Origin: Massilia sp. PAMC28688
Lineage (GTDB): Bacteria; Pseudomonadota; Gammaproteobacteria; Burkholderiales; Burkholderiaceae_D
Reading direction: 5' to 3'
Length of the DNA stretch: 64,000 nt
Assembly: GCF_019443445.1 (NCBI RefSeq)
Contig: NZ_CP080378.1
Coordinates: 1,612,001 to 1,676,000, forward strand
Program-made: the position numbers and the translations under genes
Shown: positions 16,816-26,492 of the stretch, in pieces
Position numbering within the stretch: position 1 is the stretch's first letter
Layout: every line of letters begins with the position of its first letter
The notes under the pieces: model-generated
Seen by the model: only the letters and a program-made list of their open reading frames with translations
Told to the model about the DNA's origin: nothing
Database searches by the model: none

Positions 16816-17789
16816 GGCGTCGCTCCCGATGCCGGCTTTGATTCGCCGCTCAGGGAATGGAGGAAGCGCACGATCAGGTCGCGGTCCTGGGCCGAGGCTT
16901 CGCGCCCCAGCTGGTATTTGAACATGGCATCGACCGCTTCTTTCAGCGTCGACACCGAGCCGTTGTGGAAGTACGGCGCCGTCTGGGCCACATTGCGCAG
17001 GCCGGGCACGCGCAGCATGTGGCGGTCGGCTTCGCGCCCGGTGACGGAATAGCGGCCCGGGTCGGCCGTGATGGGCGCACCGGGAACCGGCCGGCGCATG
17101 GCGCCGAAACGCTGGAACATATTGCCGCCCGCGTTGACGCCCTGGTGGCAGCTGACGCAGCCAAAGCTCTTGAAGCGGGCATACCCGGCCCGCTCTTCGG
17201 GGCTGAGCGCGCCATGCTCGCCAGCGAGGTAGCGGTCGAAGCGCGAGGGCGTGAGCAGGGAGCGCAGGTAGTGGGACAAGGCATCCTGCACGCGCTCGGG
17301 ACTTATCTCCTCGCCATAGGCGCGGCTGAACTGGGCCGCGATCGCCTCGTCGCCGGTCAGGCGCGAGGCCACCAGAACCCAGGGCGACACCTTGCTCTCG
17401 CCGGCGGGCCCAAACACGTGCTCCAGCACGGCGTCCATGCCGCCGCTGGCGCCGAGCCAGCCCTGGCGGTAATTGAGGACACTGTTATACACCGTGGGCG
17501 TGTTGAAGCGGGTCAGGATGCCCCCGGGGCCAAGCGAGCGCGCCAGGCCGTCGGCCCCACCGTGCTCGCTCTTGTGGCAGCTGGCGCAGGTTTGCGTATT
17601 GTCGCGCGACAGGCGCAGGTCGTGGAACAGGGCACGGCCGAGCGCCACCCGCGCCGGATCGAGCCCGGCTGCGGCGCGCAGCGGACGGATGGGTTCTGCC
17701 AGCAGCGGCTGGGCAAGACTGACGCCACTTGTGCACAGCGAAATGCAGATCGCATAGAAGGTGGCGGCAAGGTGCCAGGGGGACCGCAT
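16812..17789 (-). CDS. Di-heme cytochrome c peroxidase (MauG/CcpA family)
   Basis: 325 residues, starting at MRSPWHLAATFYAIC; further upstream the open frame is only proline/arginine-rich sequence antisense to cca. A signal peptide of about 26 residues is followed by two c-type heme motifs, CASCH (68-72) and CVSCH (211-215). LGRALFHDLRLSRDNTQTC, FNTPTVYNS and LRNVAQTAPYFHNGSVSTL are typical of bacterial di-heme peroxidases, which reduce H2O2 in the periplasm with electrons from small cytochromes. MauG-like oxidase activity is the alternative. It overlaps the diguanylate cyclase start by 4 bp, forming a two-gene unit. Confidence 0.92.
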   Translation of the reverse strand: MRSPWHLAATFYAICISLCTSGVSLAQPLLAEPIRPLRAAAGLDPARVALGRALFHDLRLSRDNTQTCASCHKSEHGGADGLARSLGPGGILTRFNTPTVYNSVLNYRQGWLGASGGMDAVLEHVFGPAGESKVSPWVLVASRLTGDEAIAAQFSRAYGEEISPERVQDALSHYLRSLLTPSRFDRYLAGEHGALSPEERAGYARFKSFGCVSCHQGVNAGGNMFQRFGAMRRPVPGAPITADPGRYSVTGREADRHMLRVPGLRNVAQTAPYFHNGSVSTLKEAVDAMFKYQLGREASAQDRDLIVRFLHSLSGESKPASGATP

Positions 17790-17911
17790 CAATAGCCTTT
17801 CAGGCAAACGATCGAGCTTCAAGAATAGCAGGATTGCGCCCGTGCGCAGACACAAATGACGCACAGTTACAAAGGAGCGGCGCGCGGCCCGTGCCCGGCG
17901 CCGGCAGGTTG

Positions 17912-19180
17912 TCACCCGCCCTCGGCATCGGCCGCCTCGTCGCCGTCGTCGCTGTGGCGCACCAGCTGCTTGACCGCCGACACGCGCGCCGCGTGCACGG
18001 CCAGCGGAATGCGCGCCTTGTCGTCGCCGCAGCGCGCCGCCACGTCGCCGGCATTGACGGCGCGCGCGGCATCGAGCGCGGCGAGCAGGTAGGGCGCCTG
18101 CGGAAACGGGCGCTCGCGAAAATCGATCCCGTCCCCCGCGCGGCCGCGAAAGTCGCATTCGGCAGCCTGCAGCATCTGGGCAAAGCGCTGCGGCTTGCGA
18201 AAGCCGTCGCAGCGCTCGAACAGCTTGACCAGGGTATTGGCGCGCAGCTCCAGCGCGCGGCTGACGTTGCCGTGCTCGCGCGCGGTGACGAGGGCCAGGT
18301 CGCGGCATTCGGTCGGCACTTTCAAGCGCTCGCACACGGCCCTGATCAGGTCCAGCCCCAGTTGCTCGTGGCCGTGATGGCGCGGCCACTGGGCGGCTGG
18401 CGTCACACCCTTGCCCAGGTCGTGCGTCAGGGCGGCAAAGCGCACGCACAGGTCGTAGCCCTGCTGCGCGGCGTAGTCGATGACAAGCATGATGTGCAGG
18501 CCGGTGTCGATTTCCGGATGGTGGGCCGGCGGCTGCGGCACGCCCCACAGGCGGTCCAGCTCCGGCATGATGCGCGCCAGCGCCCCGCAGGAGCGCAGCA
18601 CCTCGAACATGCGCGAAGGCTGCTGCTCCATCAGCCCGCGCGCCACTTCCTGCCACACGCGCTCGGCCACCAGGGCGTCGACTTCGCCCTGCTCGACCAT
18701 GCTTCGCATCAGCGCGGCGGTCTCCGGCGCCACCGTAAAGTCCGGGAAGCGCGCGGCAAAACGGGCCAGGCGCAGGATGCGCACCGGGTCTTCCAGAAAG
18801 GCGTCGGACACGTGTCGAAACACCCTGGCCTGTATGTCGGCCTGGCCGCCGAAGGGGTCGACCAGGGCGCCGTCGGGCGCGCGCGCGATGGCGTTGATGG
18901 TCAGGTCGCGCCGCACCAGGTCCTCTTCCAGCGTGACGTCGGGCGAGGTGTGGAACACGAAGCCGCGATAGCCGGGCGCGGTCTTGCGCTCGGTGCGCGC
19001 CAGGGCATATTCCTCGTGCGTCCCGGGATGCAGGAACACGGGAAAATCCTTGCCCACCGGGCGAAACCCCTTGGCCAGCATGTCCTCGGGCGTCGCGCCC
19101 ACGACCACCCAGTCGTGGTCCTGCACCGGGATTCCGAGCAGGCTGTCGCGCACGGCGCCGCCCACGATATAGGTCTGCAT
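17912..19180 (-). CDS. cca: Multifunctional CCA protein (tRNA nucleotidyltransferase)
   Basis: Adds or repairs the 3'-CCA end of tRNAs. The start was set at [16 protein letters not shown] because the catalytic head begins there; an in-frame 23-residue extension lies over the GST-cca gap. The 422-residue protein has GGAVRD and the metal-binding DHD (QDHDWVVVG) in the polymerase head. [11 protein letters not shown] and [15 protein letters not shown] follow, and then an HD domain ([30 protein letters not shown]) as in gamma- and betaproteobacterial enzymes with phosphohydrolase activity. The C-terminus is complete. It follows the GST gene at 28 bp on the same strand. Confidence 0.95.
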   Translation of the reverse strand: MQTYIVGGAVRDSLLGIPVQDHDWVVVGATPEDMLAKGFRPVGKDFPVFLHPGTHEEYALARTERKTAPGYRGFVFHTSPDVTLEEDLVRRDLTINAIARAPDGALVDPFGGQADIQARVFRHVSDAFLEDPVRILRLARFAARFPDFTVAPETAALMRSMVEQGEVDALVAERVWQEVARGLMEQQPSRMFEVLRSCGALARIMPELDRLWGVPQPPAHHPEIDTGLHIMLVIDYAAQQGYDLCVRFAALTHDLGKGVTPAAQWPRHHGHEQLGLDLIRAVCERLKVPTECRDLALVTAREHGNVSRALELRANTLVKLFERCDGFRKPQRFAQMLQAAECDFRGRAGDGIDFRERPFPQAPYLLAALDAARAVNAGDVAARCGDDKARIPLAVHAARVSAVKQLVRHSDDGDEAADAEGG

Positions 19181-19208
19181 CAGCCTATGCACTCCTCGAC
19201 GCTGCGCT

Positions 19209-19931
19209 TCATGGCTTGCCGCCGATTTCGTCATCGTGAAAGGCGGCACTTTCCGTTTCGGCCAGCGCTTCGCTGACCCAGCGCGCCACGGCCGGGTGGG
19301 CCTGCATGCGGTCGCAGTAAGCCTGCAGCGCCGGCGCCAGGGCCACGCCGTAGGTGCGAAAGCGCATCACCACCGGCGCGAAGAACGCGTCGGCAATGGA
19401 GAAGTCGCCAAACAGGTACTGATGGTGGCCAAAGCGCGACAGGCATTCTTCCCAGATCTCGCTGATGCGGCCGATGTCGCCCTGCGCTTCGGGGGTGCGG
19501 CCGCGGCCCGGCAGGTGGCTGCGAATGCTCATCGACATGGCGCTGCGCAGGCCGGAAAAGCCGCTGTGCATTTCGCAGGTGACCGAGCGCGCCATGGCGC
19601 GCGCTGCCACGTCCTGCGGCCACATATGCTTTTCCGGGAACTGTTCGGCAAGATACTCGCAGATCGCCAGGCTGTCCCAGATCGTCATCTCGCCCGCCAG
19701 CAGCACCGGCACACGCCCGGCGCCGGAATACTCGGCGATGCGGTTGGCGGTATCGGGCTGGTCAAGCAGCACCCTGACTTCATTGAAGGGGATGCCGAAG
19801 CCGACCATGGCCACCCACGGCCGCATGGACCAGGATGAATAGTTCTTGTTGCCGATGACAAGGGTCAGTCCGGCATTCTTGGCGTCGGTGAGCGTTTGCG
19901 ACAGGATGGGATCGAGTTGGGTCGTTTGCAT
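19209..19931 (-). CDS. Glutathione S-transferase family protein
   Basis: 240 residues, taking [12 protein letters not shown] as start. The N-terminal thioredoxin-like domain is marked by [19 protein letters not shown], with Ser rather than Cys around the expected active-site position, and by the cis-Pro motif AGRVPVLL with [15 protein letters not shown] for the glutathione gamma-glutamyl site. A helical C-terminal domain follows, with [18 protein letters not shown]. It is a cytosolic, probably detoxifying or thiol-handling enzyme; the substrate is unknown. It lies 28 bp upstream of cca, probably in the same transcript. Confidence 0.9.
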   Translation of the reverse strand: MQTTQLDPILSQTLTDAKNAGLTLVIGNKNYSSWSMRPWVAMVGFGIPFNEVRVLLDQPDTANRIAEYSGAGRVPVLLAGEMTIWDSLAICEYLAEQFPEKHMWPQDVAARAMARSVTCEMHSGFSGLRSAMSMSIRSHLPGRGRTPEAQGDIGRISEIWEECLSRFGHHQYLFGDFSIADAFFAPVVMRFRTYGVALAPALQAYCDRMQAHPAVARWVSEALAETESAAFHDDEIGGKP

Positions 19932-20084
19932 GGTGGCGGCGAAGTGGCGTGGAGTGGATACGGGGCGCATGCATGGCGCATGCGGCAGGCACCCGCGCGT
20001 GGGCGCCTTTTTTCTCAGGTGCCACCAGTGTAATACAGCTGAAGCAATACCGAAATGGCAAGTGTTGTTCCGGCGGCCGAAACC

Positions 20085-21074
20085 TCAGCGCCCGGCACGG
20101 GCCCGGAAGTCGTCCATGCGGGCCGCCGGCGTCAGGTAATGCGGGGCCACCGCCTCCAGCGGCGTGAGCTTGATTCCCAGTGCCTGGGCGGTAGTGGCCT
20201 GGATGGCCGGGTCGACCACGTTGTCCACCTTCATGGAATCGAGATTGTCGCGGCTGATGACGGGGTCGCCCGGCAGCAGCTCGAAAAACCCGGCCTGGAG
20301 CCGCGCCAGGGCGTCGGGCAAGGCAAACACGGGCCGCGGGTGGCCGCTGTAGCGTCCGGCCAGGCGCACCAGCTCGGCCAGCGAATAAATCTGGGGCCCG
20401 CCCAGATGGTAGACCTGGTGGCGCGTCTTGAGCTCGCCCAGGGCATTGACAAAGGCTTGCGCCACATCGCCCACGTAAATGGGCTGGAAGTCAGTGTCCG
20501 CCCCGGCCAGGGGGATGAAAGGCAGGTATTTCTGCAGGCGCGCAAAGGTGTTGAGAAAGGCGTCGCCCGGCCCGAACACGACCGAGGGCCGGAAAATGGT
20601 GGCGGCGACGGTGGGCGCCGAGCGGGCGGCGATTTCACCATCGGCCTTGGAGCGCTGGTACATGGATGGCCCGTCGGCGGCGGCGCCCAGGGCGCTCATG
20701 TGCAGGTAGCGCTTGACGCCCGCATCGGCGCAGGCTGCAACGATGCGCCGCGGCAGCTCCACATGGGCACGGCGGAACTGTTCGCCATACGGCATCGCGC
20801 GGCGGGAGTGGAGCACACCCACCAGATTGATGGCGGCGTCGGCACGCTGCAGCAAGCCGCGCAGCACGCTGTTGTCGGCAATGTCGGCCTGCACCACTTC
20901 CACCCGCGGCAGGAAGATGAGGTGCTTGGTGCGCTCATAGCGCCGGGTGGGGACGATCACGCGCATCCCCGCTGCCGACAGGCGCGCCACCAGGTGGCTG
21001 CCAATGAAACCGCTGCCGCCAAAGACCACCACCGTGGCGGGCATGGCGCTCAATTGCATGGTCGTGTGCTGCAT
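20085..21074 (-). CDS. NDUFA9-like NAD(P)-binding protein (atypical short-chain dehydrogenase)
   Basis: 329 residues; GGGGAG lies five nt upstream of the chosen ATG. A Rossmann nucleotide-binding motif, VVVFGGSGFIGSHLVARL, begins near residue 14. It is followed by VVQADIADNSVLRGLL and AAINLVGVL; YQRSKADGE corresponds to the YxxxK region of extended SDR proteins. FRPSVVFGPGDAFLNTFA and FQPIYVGDVAQAFVNAL are typical of the complex I NDUFA9 subunit family. Bacterial members are probably not part of complex I and may be quinone- or sugar-related reductases. It is followed on the minus strand by GST and cca after a 153-bp gap. Confidence 0.88.
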   Translation of the reverse strand: MQHTTMQLSAMPATVVVFGGSGFIGSHLVARLSAAGMRVIVPTRRYERTKHLIFLPRVEVVQADIADNSVLRGLLQRADAAINLVGVLHSRRAMPYGEQFRRAHVELPRRIVAACADAGVKRYLHMSALGAAADGPSMYQRSKADGEIAARSAPTVAATIFRPSVVFGPGDAFLNTFARLQKYLPFIPLAGADTDFQPIYVGDVAQAFVNALGELKTRHQVYHLGGPQIYSLAELVRLAGRYSGHPRPVFALPDALARLQAGFFELLPGDPVISRDNLDSMKVDNVVDPAIQATTAQALGIKLTPLEAVAPHYLTPAARMDDFRARAGR

Positions 21075-21121
21075 GCTGCTCCCCGGGGCGTCTGGTTGAT
21101 CTGGTCTGCTGTACGGGGATT

Positions 21122-23062
21122 TTAAGGCAGATCGCTGGGCGGCGCAGTGCTCGATGAAATAGTGCCCAGTCGCGCCTTGAGCGATTGCGGCTTGTTCTCG
21201 AACAGGGCCGCATAATTGGTGGCGTTGGCCATCACGTTCTTGACGTACACGCGCGTTTCCAGGAAGGGAATGGACTCGGCGAAAATGGCCCCTTCCATGG
21301 GCTGCTCGAGCTTGCGGCGCCAGGTGCGCATGCGGCCGGGACCGGCATTGTAGGCGGCGCTGGCCAGCGGCTGGGAGCCACCGGCGCTTTGCAGCACCAT
21401 GTTGAGGTAATTGGAGCCCAGCAGCAGGTTGGTGCGCAGGTCGGTCAGCTTTTCCTTGACGAAGTCAAGCCCGATGCGGCGTGCCACGTCGCGCGCGGTG
21501 CCGGGCATGACCTGCATCAGGCCGCCGGCCCCGGCACTGGAGCGCGCATCCATGATGAAGCGCGATTCCTGGCGGATCAGGCCATACACCCAGGCCTTGT
21601 CCAGGCCCAGTTCCTCGGTGGTCGGGGTCAGGATTTCGTTGTGGGGTGACGGGAAGCGCTGGGTGTAGTCAAACTGGGTACGGGTGCGCTCGGATGTGTA
21701 GACCATGCGGTCGAGGATATCGTGGCGGCGCGCCAGCTCGGCCGCGGCCAGCAGCTCGCGTTCGCTGAACTTGCGCGTTTCCCAGTTCCACTCGCGCAAG
21801 CCTTCCAGCCGCATGCGCAGGCTGAAAAACTTCAGCGCGCGCTGCAGGGCCGGGTTGGCCGCAATGGCCGCCTGTTCGGCTGCCGTCACGGCCGGGCCGG
21901 GCGGCGGGATGGTAATCAGCTGGCCCAGCTCTTCCAGCGCCAGCTGGCCGTAAAAATGGGTCTGGTCGGCAATGCTGCGGTACATGGCCGGGACCACCTC
22001 GGGCGCGGTGGCCGGATCGGTCTGCAGCGCGCGCGCCAGCCAGTACACCCACACCGGCTGCCTGCGCAGCGACGCGGGCATGGCCTCGATGGTGTCGCGC
22101 ACGGTTTTCCAGTCGAGCTTGCGCAGCGCAATGCGCGTTTTCCACTGCATCTGTTCGTGGCTGAGGGGCGCGCCGGCGCTGCGCTGCCAGTACAGATAGG
22201 CCTCCGGTTCCAGTTTGATGGACGCCGCATGGGCCAGCACGGCCCAGCCGATCGCCTGTTCCTGGGGCGAGAGCAAGGGCAGGTTTTTTTCAAACGCCAC
22301 CAGTGCCAGCGGCAGGCTGGAACGGGCCATGCGGCTGATCGCCACCAGGTAGACCTCGTGTTCGGCGCGGGTAGTGCCAATCCCGCGTGCCATGGCCAGG
22401 GCCGGGAAGTCCACGGCCTGGGCGGCGCGGGTGTCGGTCACGCCCAGCAGCTCGGCTGCGCGGCGGGCCGGGCCGGTACTGGCCGTCTCCCCCGCCAGGC
22501 GCAGCTGGACCAGCAAGTCGTCGGCGCTGAACTGGCCGGCCTGGGCCAGCGCGGCCATGAGGCCATTGCAGGCGTCGCCGTAGCCGGGTGGATTGGTCAG
22601 CAATAATCGCGCTTCCTCGGCCACGGTTTCCTGTCTGGCCAGGCGCGACATGAGGGCGTAGCACTTGACCTGCAAGTCGTCGTCAAGCACGAACAGCGGG
22701 TATTGCTGGTCAAAATTGACCCAGTCGCGCACCCGGCCCAGTTCCAGCAGCCAGTCATTGCGCATGCGGTCGGCAATGGCCGTGCCCTGGTGGCGGGCCA
22801 GGAAGGCGCGCACTTCGTCGGGCGTCACTGCCGGCATGCGCGCTTTCAGACGATAATAGTCAACATAGGAAGGCAGCGCATATTGCTGCAGGCGGGCGGC
22901 CAGCGTTTCAGCCTTGACGCTGTCGCCGCGGCGGGCCGCGTCGCGCAGCTCGGCAAAGGCTTCGTCGGCGGCGGCACTGTCGGCCGGCGCCAGCTGGGCC
23001 AGCGCCGGCAGGATGCAGGATCCGGCGAGTACGGCGCCGGTCAGTAATTTCGGCAAAGACAT
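21122..23062 (-). CDS. slt: Soluble lytic murein transglycosylase (Slt70-like)
   Basis: Cleaves the glycan strands of peptidoglycan in the periplasm, releasing anhydromuropeptides. The start at MSLPKLLTGAVLAGSCILPALA was chosen for its signal peptide; the preceding 35 in-frame residues carry no export signal. About 450 residues of alpha-superhelical U/L-type repeats (for example YYRLKARMPAVTPDEVRAFL) are followed by the catalytic SLT domain. The acid Glu is in YGLIRQESRF, then SSAGAGGLMQVMPGTARDVA and ASAAYNAGPGRMRTW. The length (646) agrees with Slt70. It is divergent from fthC, with about 100 bp between them. Confidence 0.93.
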   Translation of the reverse strand: MSLPKLLTGAVLAGSCILPALAQLAPADSAAADEAFAELRDAARRGDSVKAETLAARLQQYALPSYVDYYRLKARMPAVTPDEVRAFLARHQGTAIADRMRNDWLLELGRVRDWVNFDQQYPLFVLDDDLQVKCYALMSRLARQETVAEEARLLLTNPPGYGDACNGLMAALAQAGQFSADDLLVQLRLAGETASTGPARRAAELLGVTDTRAAQAVDFPALAMARGIGTTRAEHEVYLVAISRMARSSLPLALVAFEKNLPLLSPQEQAIGWAVLAHAASIKLEPEAYLYWQRSAGAPLSHEQMQWKTRIALRKLDWKTVRDTIEAMPASLRRQPVWVYWLARALQTDPATAPEVVPAMYRSIADQTHFYGQLALEELGQLITIPPPGPAVTAAEQAAIAANPALQRALKFFSLRMRLEGLREWNWETRKFSERELLAAAELARRHDILDRMVYTSERTRTQFDYTQRFPSPHNEILTPTTEELGLDKAWVYGLIRQESRFIMDARSSAGAGGLMQVMPGTARDVARRIGLDFVKEKLTDLRTNLLLGSNYLNMVLQSAGGSQPLASAAYNAGPGRMRTWRRKLEQPMEGAIFAESIPFLETRVYVKNVMANATNYAALFENKPQSLKARLGTISSSTAPPSDLP

Positions 23063-23166
23063 CGATTCCCAACTCTCTTTCATGCTGCCATGTGACCATG
23101 ACCATTGACCCAAGAATACCATGCACGGATTCGCCGTTTCCAGCTCCCACCGCACAGAAGACGACA

Positions 23167-23709
23167 ATGAATGACGGGCCTGACAAGGCTGTTTTGCGAA
23201 AGCAACTACTGGCGCGGCGGGCGCTGATCGATGCCGATGACAAGGCCCGGCGTGATGCCATCATCGGTGCGCGCGTGCTGGCATGGGTGCAGGCTCAGCA
23301 GATACGGCAGCTGGGCGTGTACTGGCCGCTGCGGGGCGAGCCTGCCCTGCTGCCCACCTACACGGCACTGGCCGCGCAAGGCGTGCAGCTGGCGCTGCCG
23401 GTGGTGGTGGCGCGCGATGCCGCGCTGGGCTTTGCCAGCTGGCAGCCGGGCGAAGCCATGACGAAGGACCAGATGGGGGTCACCATTCCCGCCGCCCTGC
23501 GCATGCTCGCGCGCCCGCCTGCGCTGCTGGTGCCCTGCCTAGGTTTTAATGGCGGGCACTTCCGGCTCGGTTACGGCGGCGGCTACTACGACCGTACGCT
23601 GGAACCCAGGCCACGGCCGCTGGCGGCGGGCGTGGCGTATGCGTGCCTGCTGGCCGACTTTGCCAGCGCGCCCCATGATGTCGCGCTGGACCTGGTCATT
23701 ACCGACTAG
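23167..23709 (+). CDS. 5-formyltetrahydrofolate cyclo-ligase
   Basis: ATP-dependent conversion of 5-formyl-THF to 5,10-methenyl-THF, which keeps one-carbon folates available. 180 residues. The start MNDGPDKAVLRKQLLARR matches the family's KxxLRxxxLxxR opening; a longer in-frame extension lies over the slt promoter. Conserved active-site and nucleotide region: LLVPCLGFNGGHFRLGYGGGYYDRTL. The last base pairs overlap convergently with the end of metF (TAG against TAG, 4 bp). Sitting next to metF, ahcY and metK, it fits a folate/methyl-cycle neighbourhood, although it is transcribed the opposite way. Confidence 0.92.
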   Translation: MNDGPDKAVLRKQLLARRALIDADDKARRDAIIGARVLAWVQAQQIRQLGVYWPLRGEPALLPTYTALAAQGVQLALPVVVARDAALGFASWQPGEAMTKDQMGVTIPAALRMLARPPALLVPCLGFNGGHFRLGYGGGYYDRTLEPRPRPLAAGVAYACLLADFASAPHDVALDLVITD

Positions 23710-24539
23710 GCTTTGGCCAGACGCTGCCAGATGGCCGTGGTGGCGGCGGCCTGGTTCATGCTGTAAAAGTGCAGGCCCGGGGCGCCGCCGGCGAGCAGGC
23801 GTTCGCACAGCTGGGTCACCACATCGAGGCCAAAGGCCTTGATCGAGGCGCTGTCGTCGCCGTAGCTGGCCAGCTTCAGGCGTACCCAGCGCGGAATTTC
23901 GGCGCCGCACATGTCGGAAAAGCGCATCAACTGGGTGTAGTTGATGATCGGCATGATGCCGGGCACGACGGGTACGTCGATGCCCAGTTTGCTCACCTGG
24001 TCCATGAAGGCAAAGTAAGCGTCGGCATTGTAGAAATACTGGGTGATGGCGGCATCGGCGCCAGCCTGCACCTTGCGCGCGAAGTTTTGCAAGTCATCCT
24101 GGGGCGAACGGGCCTGGGGATGGACTTCCGGATAGGCCGCCACTTCGATGTGGAACCAGTCGCCCGTTTCGGCGCGGATGAATTCCACCAGCTCGCTTGC
24201 GTAGCGCAGTTCGCCACCGCCACCATAGCCGCTTGGCAAGTCGCCGCGCAGGGCCACGAGGCGGCGGATGCCGTGCGACTGAAATTGCTGCAAGATGTCG
24301 CGGATGGACTGGCGCGAGCCGCCCACGCAGGACAGGTGGGGGGCGGCGTCATGCCCCTCGCCCAGGATTTCCAGCACCGTGTCGAGGGTGCCCTGCTGGG
24401 TGCTGCCGCCGGCGCCAAAGGTGACGGAAAAATACTTGGGATCGAGCTGGGCCAGCTTGCCGCGCGCAATGCGCAGCTTGTCGGCGCCTTCGGCCGACTT
24501 GGGCGGATAGAACTCGATACTGAAATTTTGCGTATTCAT
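23706..24539 (-). CDS. metF: 5,10-methylenetetrahydrofolate reductase
   Basis: Reduces 5,10-methylene-THF to 5-methyl-THF, the methyl donor for methionine synthesis; FAD-dependent TIM barrel in the cytosol. 277 residues. Signatures are FSIEFYPPKSAEG with the catalytic Glu, VTFGAGGSTQQGTL, the folate/FAD region VALRGDLPSGYGG, and QYFYNADAYFAFMDQVSKLGIDVPVVPGIMPI. The length is close to E. coli MetF. The holin-family gene and ahcY lie upstream on the same strand. The strong terminator after ahcY would separate them unless read through. Confidence 0.95.
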   Translation of the reverse strand: MNTQNFSIEFYPPKSAEGADKLRIARGKLAQLDPKYFSVTFGAGGSTQQGTLDTVLEILGEGHDAAPHLSCVGGSRQSIRDILQQFQSHGIRRLVALRGDLPSGYGGGGELRYASELVEFIRAETGDWFHIEVAAYPEVHPQARSPQDDLQNFARKVQAGADAAITQYFYNADAYFAFMDQVSKLGIDVPVVPGIMPIINYTQLMRFSDMCGAEIPRWVRLKLASYGDDSASIKAFGLDVVTQLCERLLAGGAPGLHFYSMNQAAATTAIWQRLAKA

Positions 24540-24540
24540 G

Positions 24541-24879
24541 TTATTTCAGGATCAAAGCCGCCAGCGCCCACGAAATGATGCTGTACAAGATGGAAGCGAA
24601 GAAGGCGGACACGAAGCCATTGACCTGGACCCCGTCGACAAAGGAGGCCACGGCCCAGAACAGCAAGGCATTGATGACCAGGATGAACAAGCCCAGCGTC
24701 AGGAAGGTGACCGGCAGGGTCAGCAGCACGAGGATGGGACGAATCAGGGTGTTGACCAGGCCCAGCACGAGGGCCGCAATCAGGGCGGAGGTAATATTGG
24801 TCACCTTTACCGAACTCATCAGGTAAGGCAGGGCAAACAGGGCGGCTGCGTTGATCAGCCAGGTAATCAGGAGTTTCAT
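24541..24879 (-). CDS. Small four-helix membrane protein (phage holin 4 superfamily / DUF360)
   Basis: 112 residues. The start at MKLLITWLINAAALFALPYLM is preferred because the membrane segment begins there. Four hydrophobic helices are visible: LLITWLINAAALFALPYLM, ALIAALVLGLVNTLI, LTLPVTFLTLGLFILVINALLFWAVA and FVSAFFASILYSIISWAL. The pattern KVTNITSALIAALVLGLVNTLIRPIL is that of the chromosomal 'phage holin family' proteins; despite the name, these are not linked to prophages and their role is unknown. Its stop lies 1 bp from the metF start, so the two are almost certainly co-translated. No phage genes are nearby. Confidence 0.88.
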   Translation of the reverse strand: MKLLITWLINAAALFALPYLMSSVKVTNITSALIAALVLGLVNTLIRPILVLLTLPVTFLTLGLFILVINALLFWAVASFVDGVQVNGFVSAFFASILYSIISWALAALILK

Positions 24880-24892
24880 GGTGGCGTCTCTG

Positions 24893-24922
24893 GAAAAAGA
24901 CGCCCCGGGCGGGCCGGGGCGT
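24893..24922 (-). terminator. Rho-independent terminator after ahcY
   Basis: A perfect 9-bp ACGCCCCGG/CCGGGGCGT stem has a 5-nt loop and on the minus strand is followed by CTTTTTCC. It lies just past the ahcY stop and before the holin-family/metF pair. Confidence 0.85.
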
Positions 24923-24930
24923 GCAGTCAA

Positions 24931-26355
24931 TTAATAACGGTAGTGGTCAGGCTTGTACGGGCCTTCCTTCTTGACCGAGATGTAGGCGGCCTGTTCTTCG
25001 GTCAGCTCGGTCAGCTGCGCATTGAGCTTCTTGAGCTGCAGGCGCGCCACCTTTTCGTCCAGGTGCTTGGGCAGCACATAGACGCCGACCGGGTACTTGT
25101 CGTTGTTGGCGAACAGCTCGATCTGGGCAATGGTCTGGTTGGCAAACGAGGAGCTCATCACGTAGGACGGGTGGCCCGTGCCGCAACCCAGGTTGACCAG
25201 GCGGCCTTCGGCCAACAGGATGATGCGCTTGCCGTCCGGGAAGATGACATGGTCGACCTGGGGCTTGATGTTTTCCCACTTGTACTTCTTGAGCGCGGCA
25301 ACATCGATTTCATTGTCGAAGTGGCCGATGTTGCAGACGATGGCCTGGTCTTTCATGGCCAGCATGTGCTGCTCGGTCAGGATGTGGTAGTTGCCGGTGG
25401 CGGTGACGAAAATGTCGCCGTGCTCGGCAGCATAATCCATGGTCACCACGCGGTAGCCTTCCATGGCAGCCTGCAGGGCGCAGATCGGATCGATCTCGGT
25501 GACCCACACCTGGGCCGACAGGGCGCGCATGGCCTGGGCCGAGCCCTTGCCCACGTCGCCATAACCGGCAATCACGGCAACTTTGCCGGCGATCATGACG
25601 TCGGTGGCGCGCTTGATGCCGTCCACCAGCGATTCGCGGCAGCCGTACAGGTTGTCGAACTTGGACTTGGTGACGGAATCGTTGACGTTAATCGCCGGGA
25701 AAGCGAGCTTGCCTTCCTTGTGCATCTGGTACAGGCGGTGCACGCCGGTGGTGGTTTCCTCGGTCACGCCCATGATGGCCGGCAAGCGCTTGGAATACCA
25801 GGTGGCATCCTGGGCCAGGCGGGCCTTGATGGAATTGAACAGGCAGATTTCTTCTTCCGAACCGGGATTGGCCAGCACCGATGGATCGGTTTCGGCGCGC
25901 GTACCCAGGTGCAGCAGCAGCGTGGCGTCGCCCCCATCGTCGAGGATCATGTTGGAGTACACGGGCTGGCCATTGACGCTGGGCCACTCGAAAATGCGGT
26001 GGGTATATTCCCAGTATTCATCCAGGGTTTCGCCCTTGACGGCAAACACGGGGGTGCCGGCGGCAGCAATGGCGGCGGCGGCGTGGTCCTGGGTCGAATA
26101 GATATTGCACGAGGCCCAGCGCACCTGGGCGCCGAGCGCTTCCAGGGTCTGGATCAGCACGGCGGTCTGGATCGTCATGTGCAGGGAACCGGTGATGCGG
26201 GCGCCCTTGAGCGGCTGGGACGCGGCAAATTCCTCGCGAATGGCCATCAGGCCCGGCATTTCGGTTTCTGCGATCTTGATTTCCTTGTCACCCCAGGCGG
26301 CCAGGGAGATGTCGGCAATGTGGAAGTCTTGCGAAGATTTGAGTACGGCGTTCAT
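24931..26355 (-). CDS. ahcY: Adenosylhomocysteinase (SAH hydrolase)
   Basis: Splits S-adenosylhomocysteine reversibly into adenosine and homocysteine, relieving product inhibition of methyltransferases. 474 residues from the ATG, which has GGAGG five nt upstream; a GTG directly before it is a weaker option. Substrate-domain signatures are [21 protein letters not shown] and [20 protein letters not shown]. The NAD-binding motif is [18 protein letters not shown], and the C-terminus is the canonical KPDHYRY that reaches into the neighbouring subunit. An insertion of about 40 residues relative to the short mammalian form is normal for bacterial enzymes. It is preceded by a SAH riboswitch. Confidence 0.96.
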   Translation of the reverse strand: MNAVLKSSQDFHIADISLAAWGDKEIKIAETEMPGLMAIREEFAASQPLKGARITGSLHMTIQTAVLIQTLEALGAQVRWASCNIYSTQDHAAAAIAAAGTPVFAVKGETLDEYWEYTHRIFEWPSVNGQPVYSNMILDDGGDATLLLHLGTRAETDPSVLANPGSEEEICLFNSIKARLAQDATWYSKRLPAIMGVTEETTTGVHRLYQMHKEGKLAFPAINVNDSVTKSKFDNLYGCRESLVDGIKRATDVMIAGKVAVIAGYGDVGKGSAQAMRALSAQVWVTEIDPICALQAAMEGYRVVTMDYAAEHGDIFVTATGNYHILTEQHMLAMKDQAIVCNIGHFDNEIDVAALKKYKWENIKPQVDHVIFPDGKRIILLAEGRLVNLGCGTGHPSYVMSSSFANQTIAQIELFANNDKYPVGVYVLPKHLDEKVARLQLKKLNAQLTELTEEQAAYISVKKEGPYKPDHYRY

Positions 26356-26383
26356 CACGCCCTCCTTTCAGTTAGAAAAAAGT

Positions 26384-26456
26384 AACGTGAGCGCAGTTGC
26401 AGATGATGTTCCGAGCCTGGCGAAAATCGTGTTTTCGTCGCAACGCTCCTCGGACC
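26384..26456 (-). ncRNA. SAH riboswitch (ahcY leader)
   Basis: Read on the minus strand, the leader begins GGTCCGAGGAGCGTTGC, pairs with CCAGGCTCGG (26411-26420) and continues to CTGCGCTCACGTT. This matches the known SAH-element signature: CCGAGGAGCG, CCAGGCTCGG, and GCGCTCAC at the 3' side, which can pseudoknot with GAGCG. An inner GCGACGAAAA/TTTTCGC stem forms the second helix. The class binds S-adenosylhomocysteine and turns on ahcY. The aptamer ends about 30 nt before the ATG, with GGAGG between. A TACACT -10-like hexamer (26461-26466) sits just before it, so transcription probably begins at the aptamer. Confidence 0.92.
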
Positions 26457-26492
26457 GGCTAGTGTACCAGCTTCCCGCCGGCACTGCCAGCG

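Noticed and set aside
17790..18656. Long N-terminal extension of the cytochrome c peroxidase frame
   Set aside because: It runs antisense-free but out of frame through cca, is Arg/Ala/Pro-rich without any domain, and hides the clear signal peptide at the chosen start.
24541..24879. Prophage remnant suggested by a 'holin' gene
   Set aside because: The family name is historical; no other phage gene is near and the protein is a chromosomal four-helix type coupled to metF.
24538..26385. 615-codon open frame on the plus strand
   Set aside because: Antisense of ahcY and its neighbours; composition (Gly, His, Gln runs) is typical of a shadow frame.
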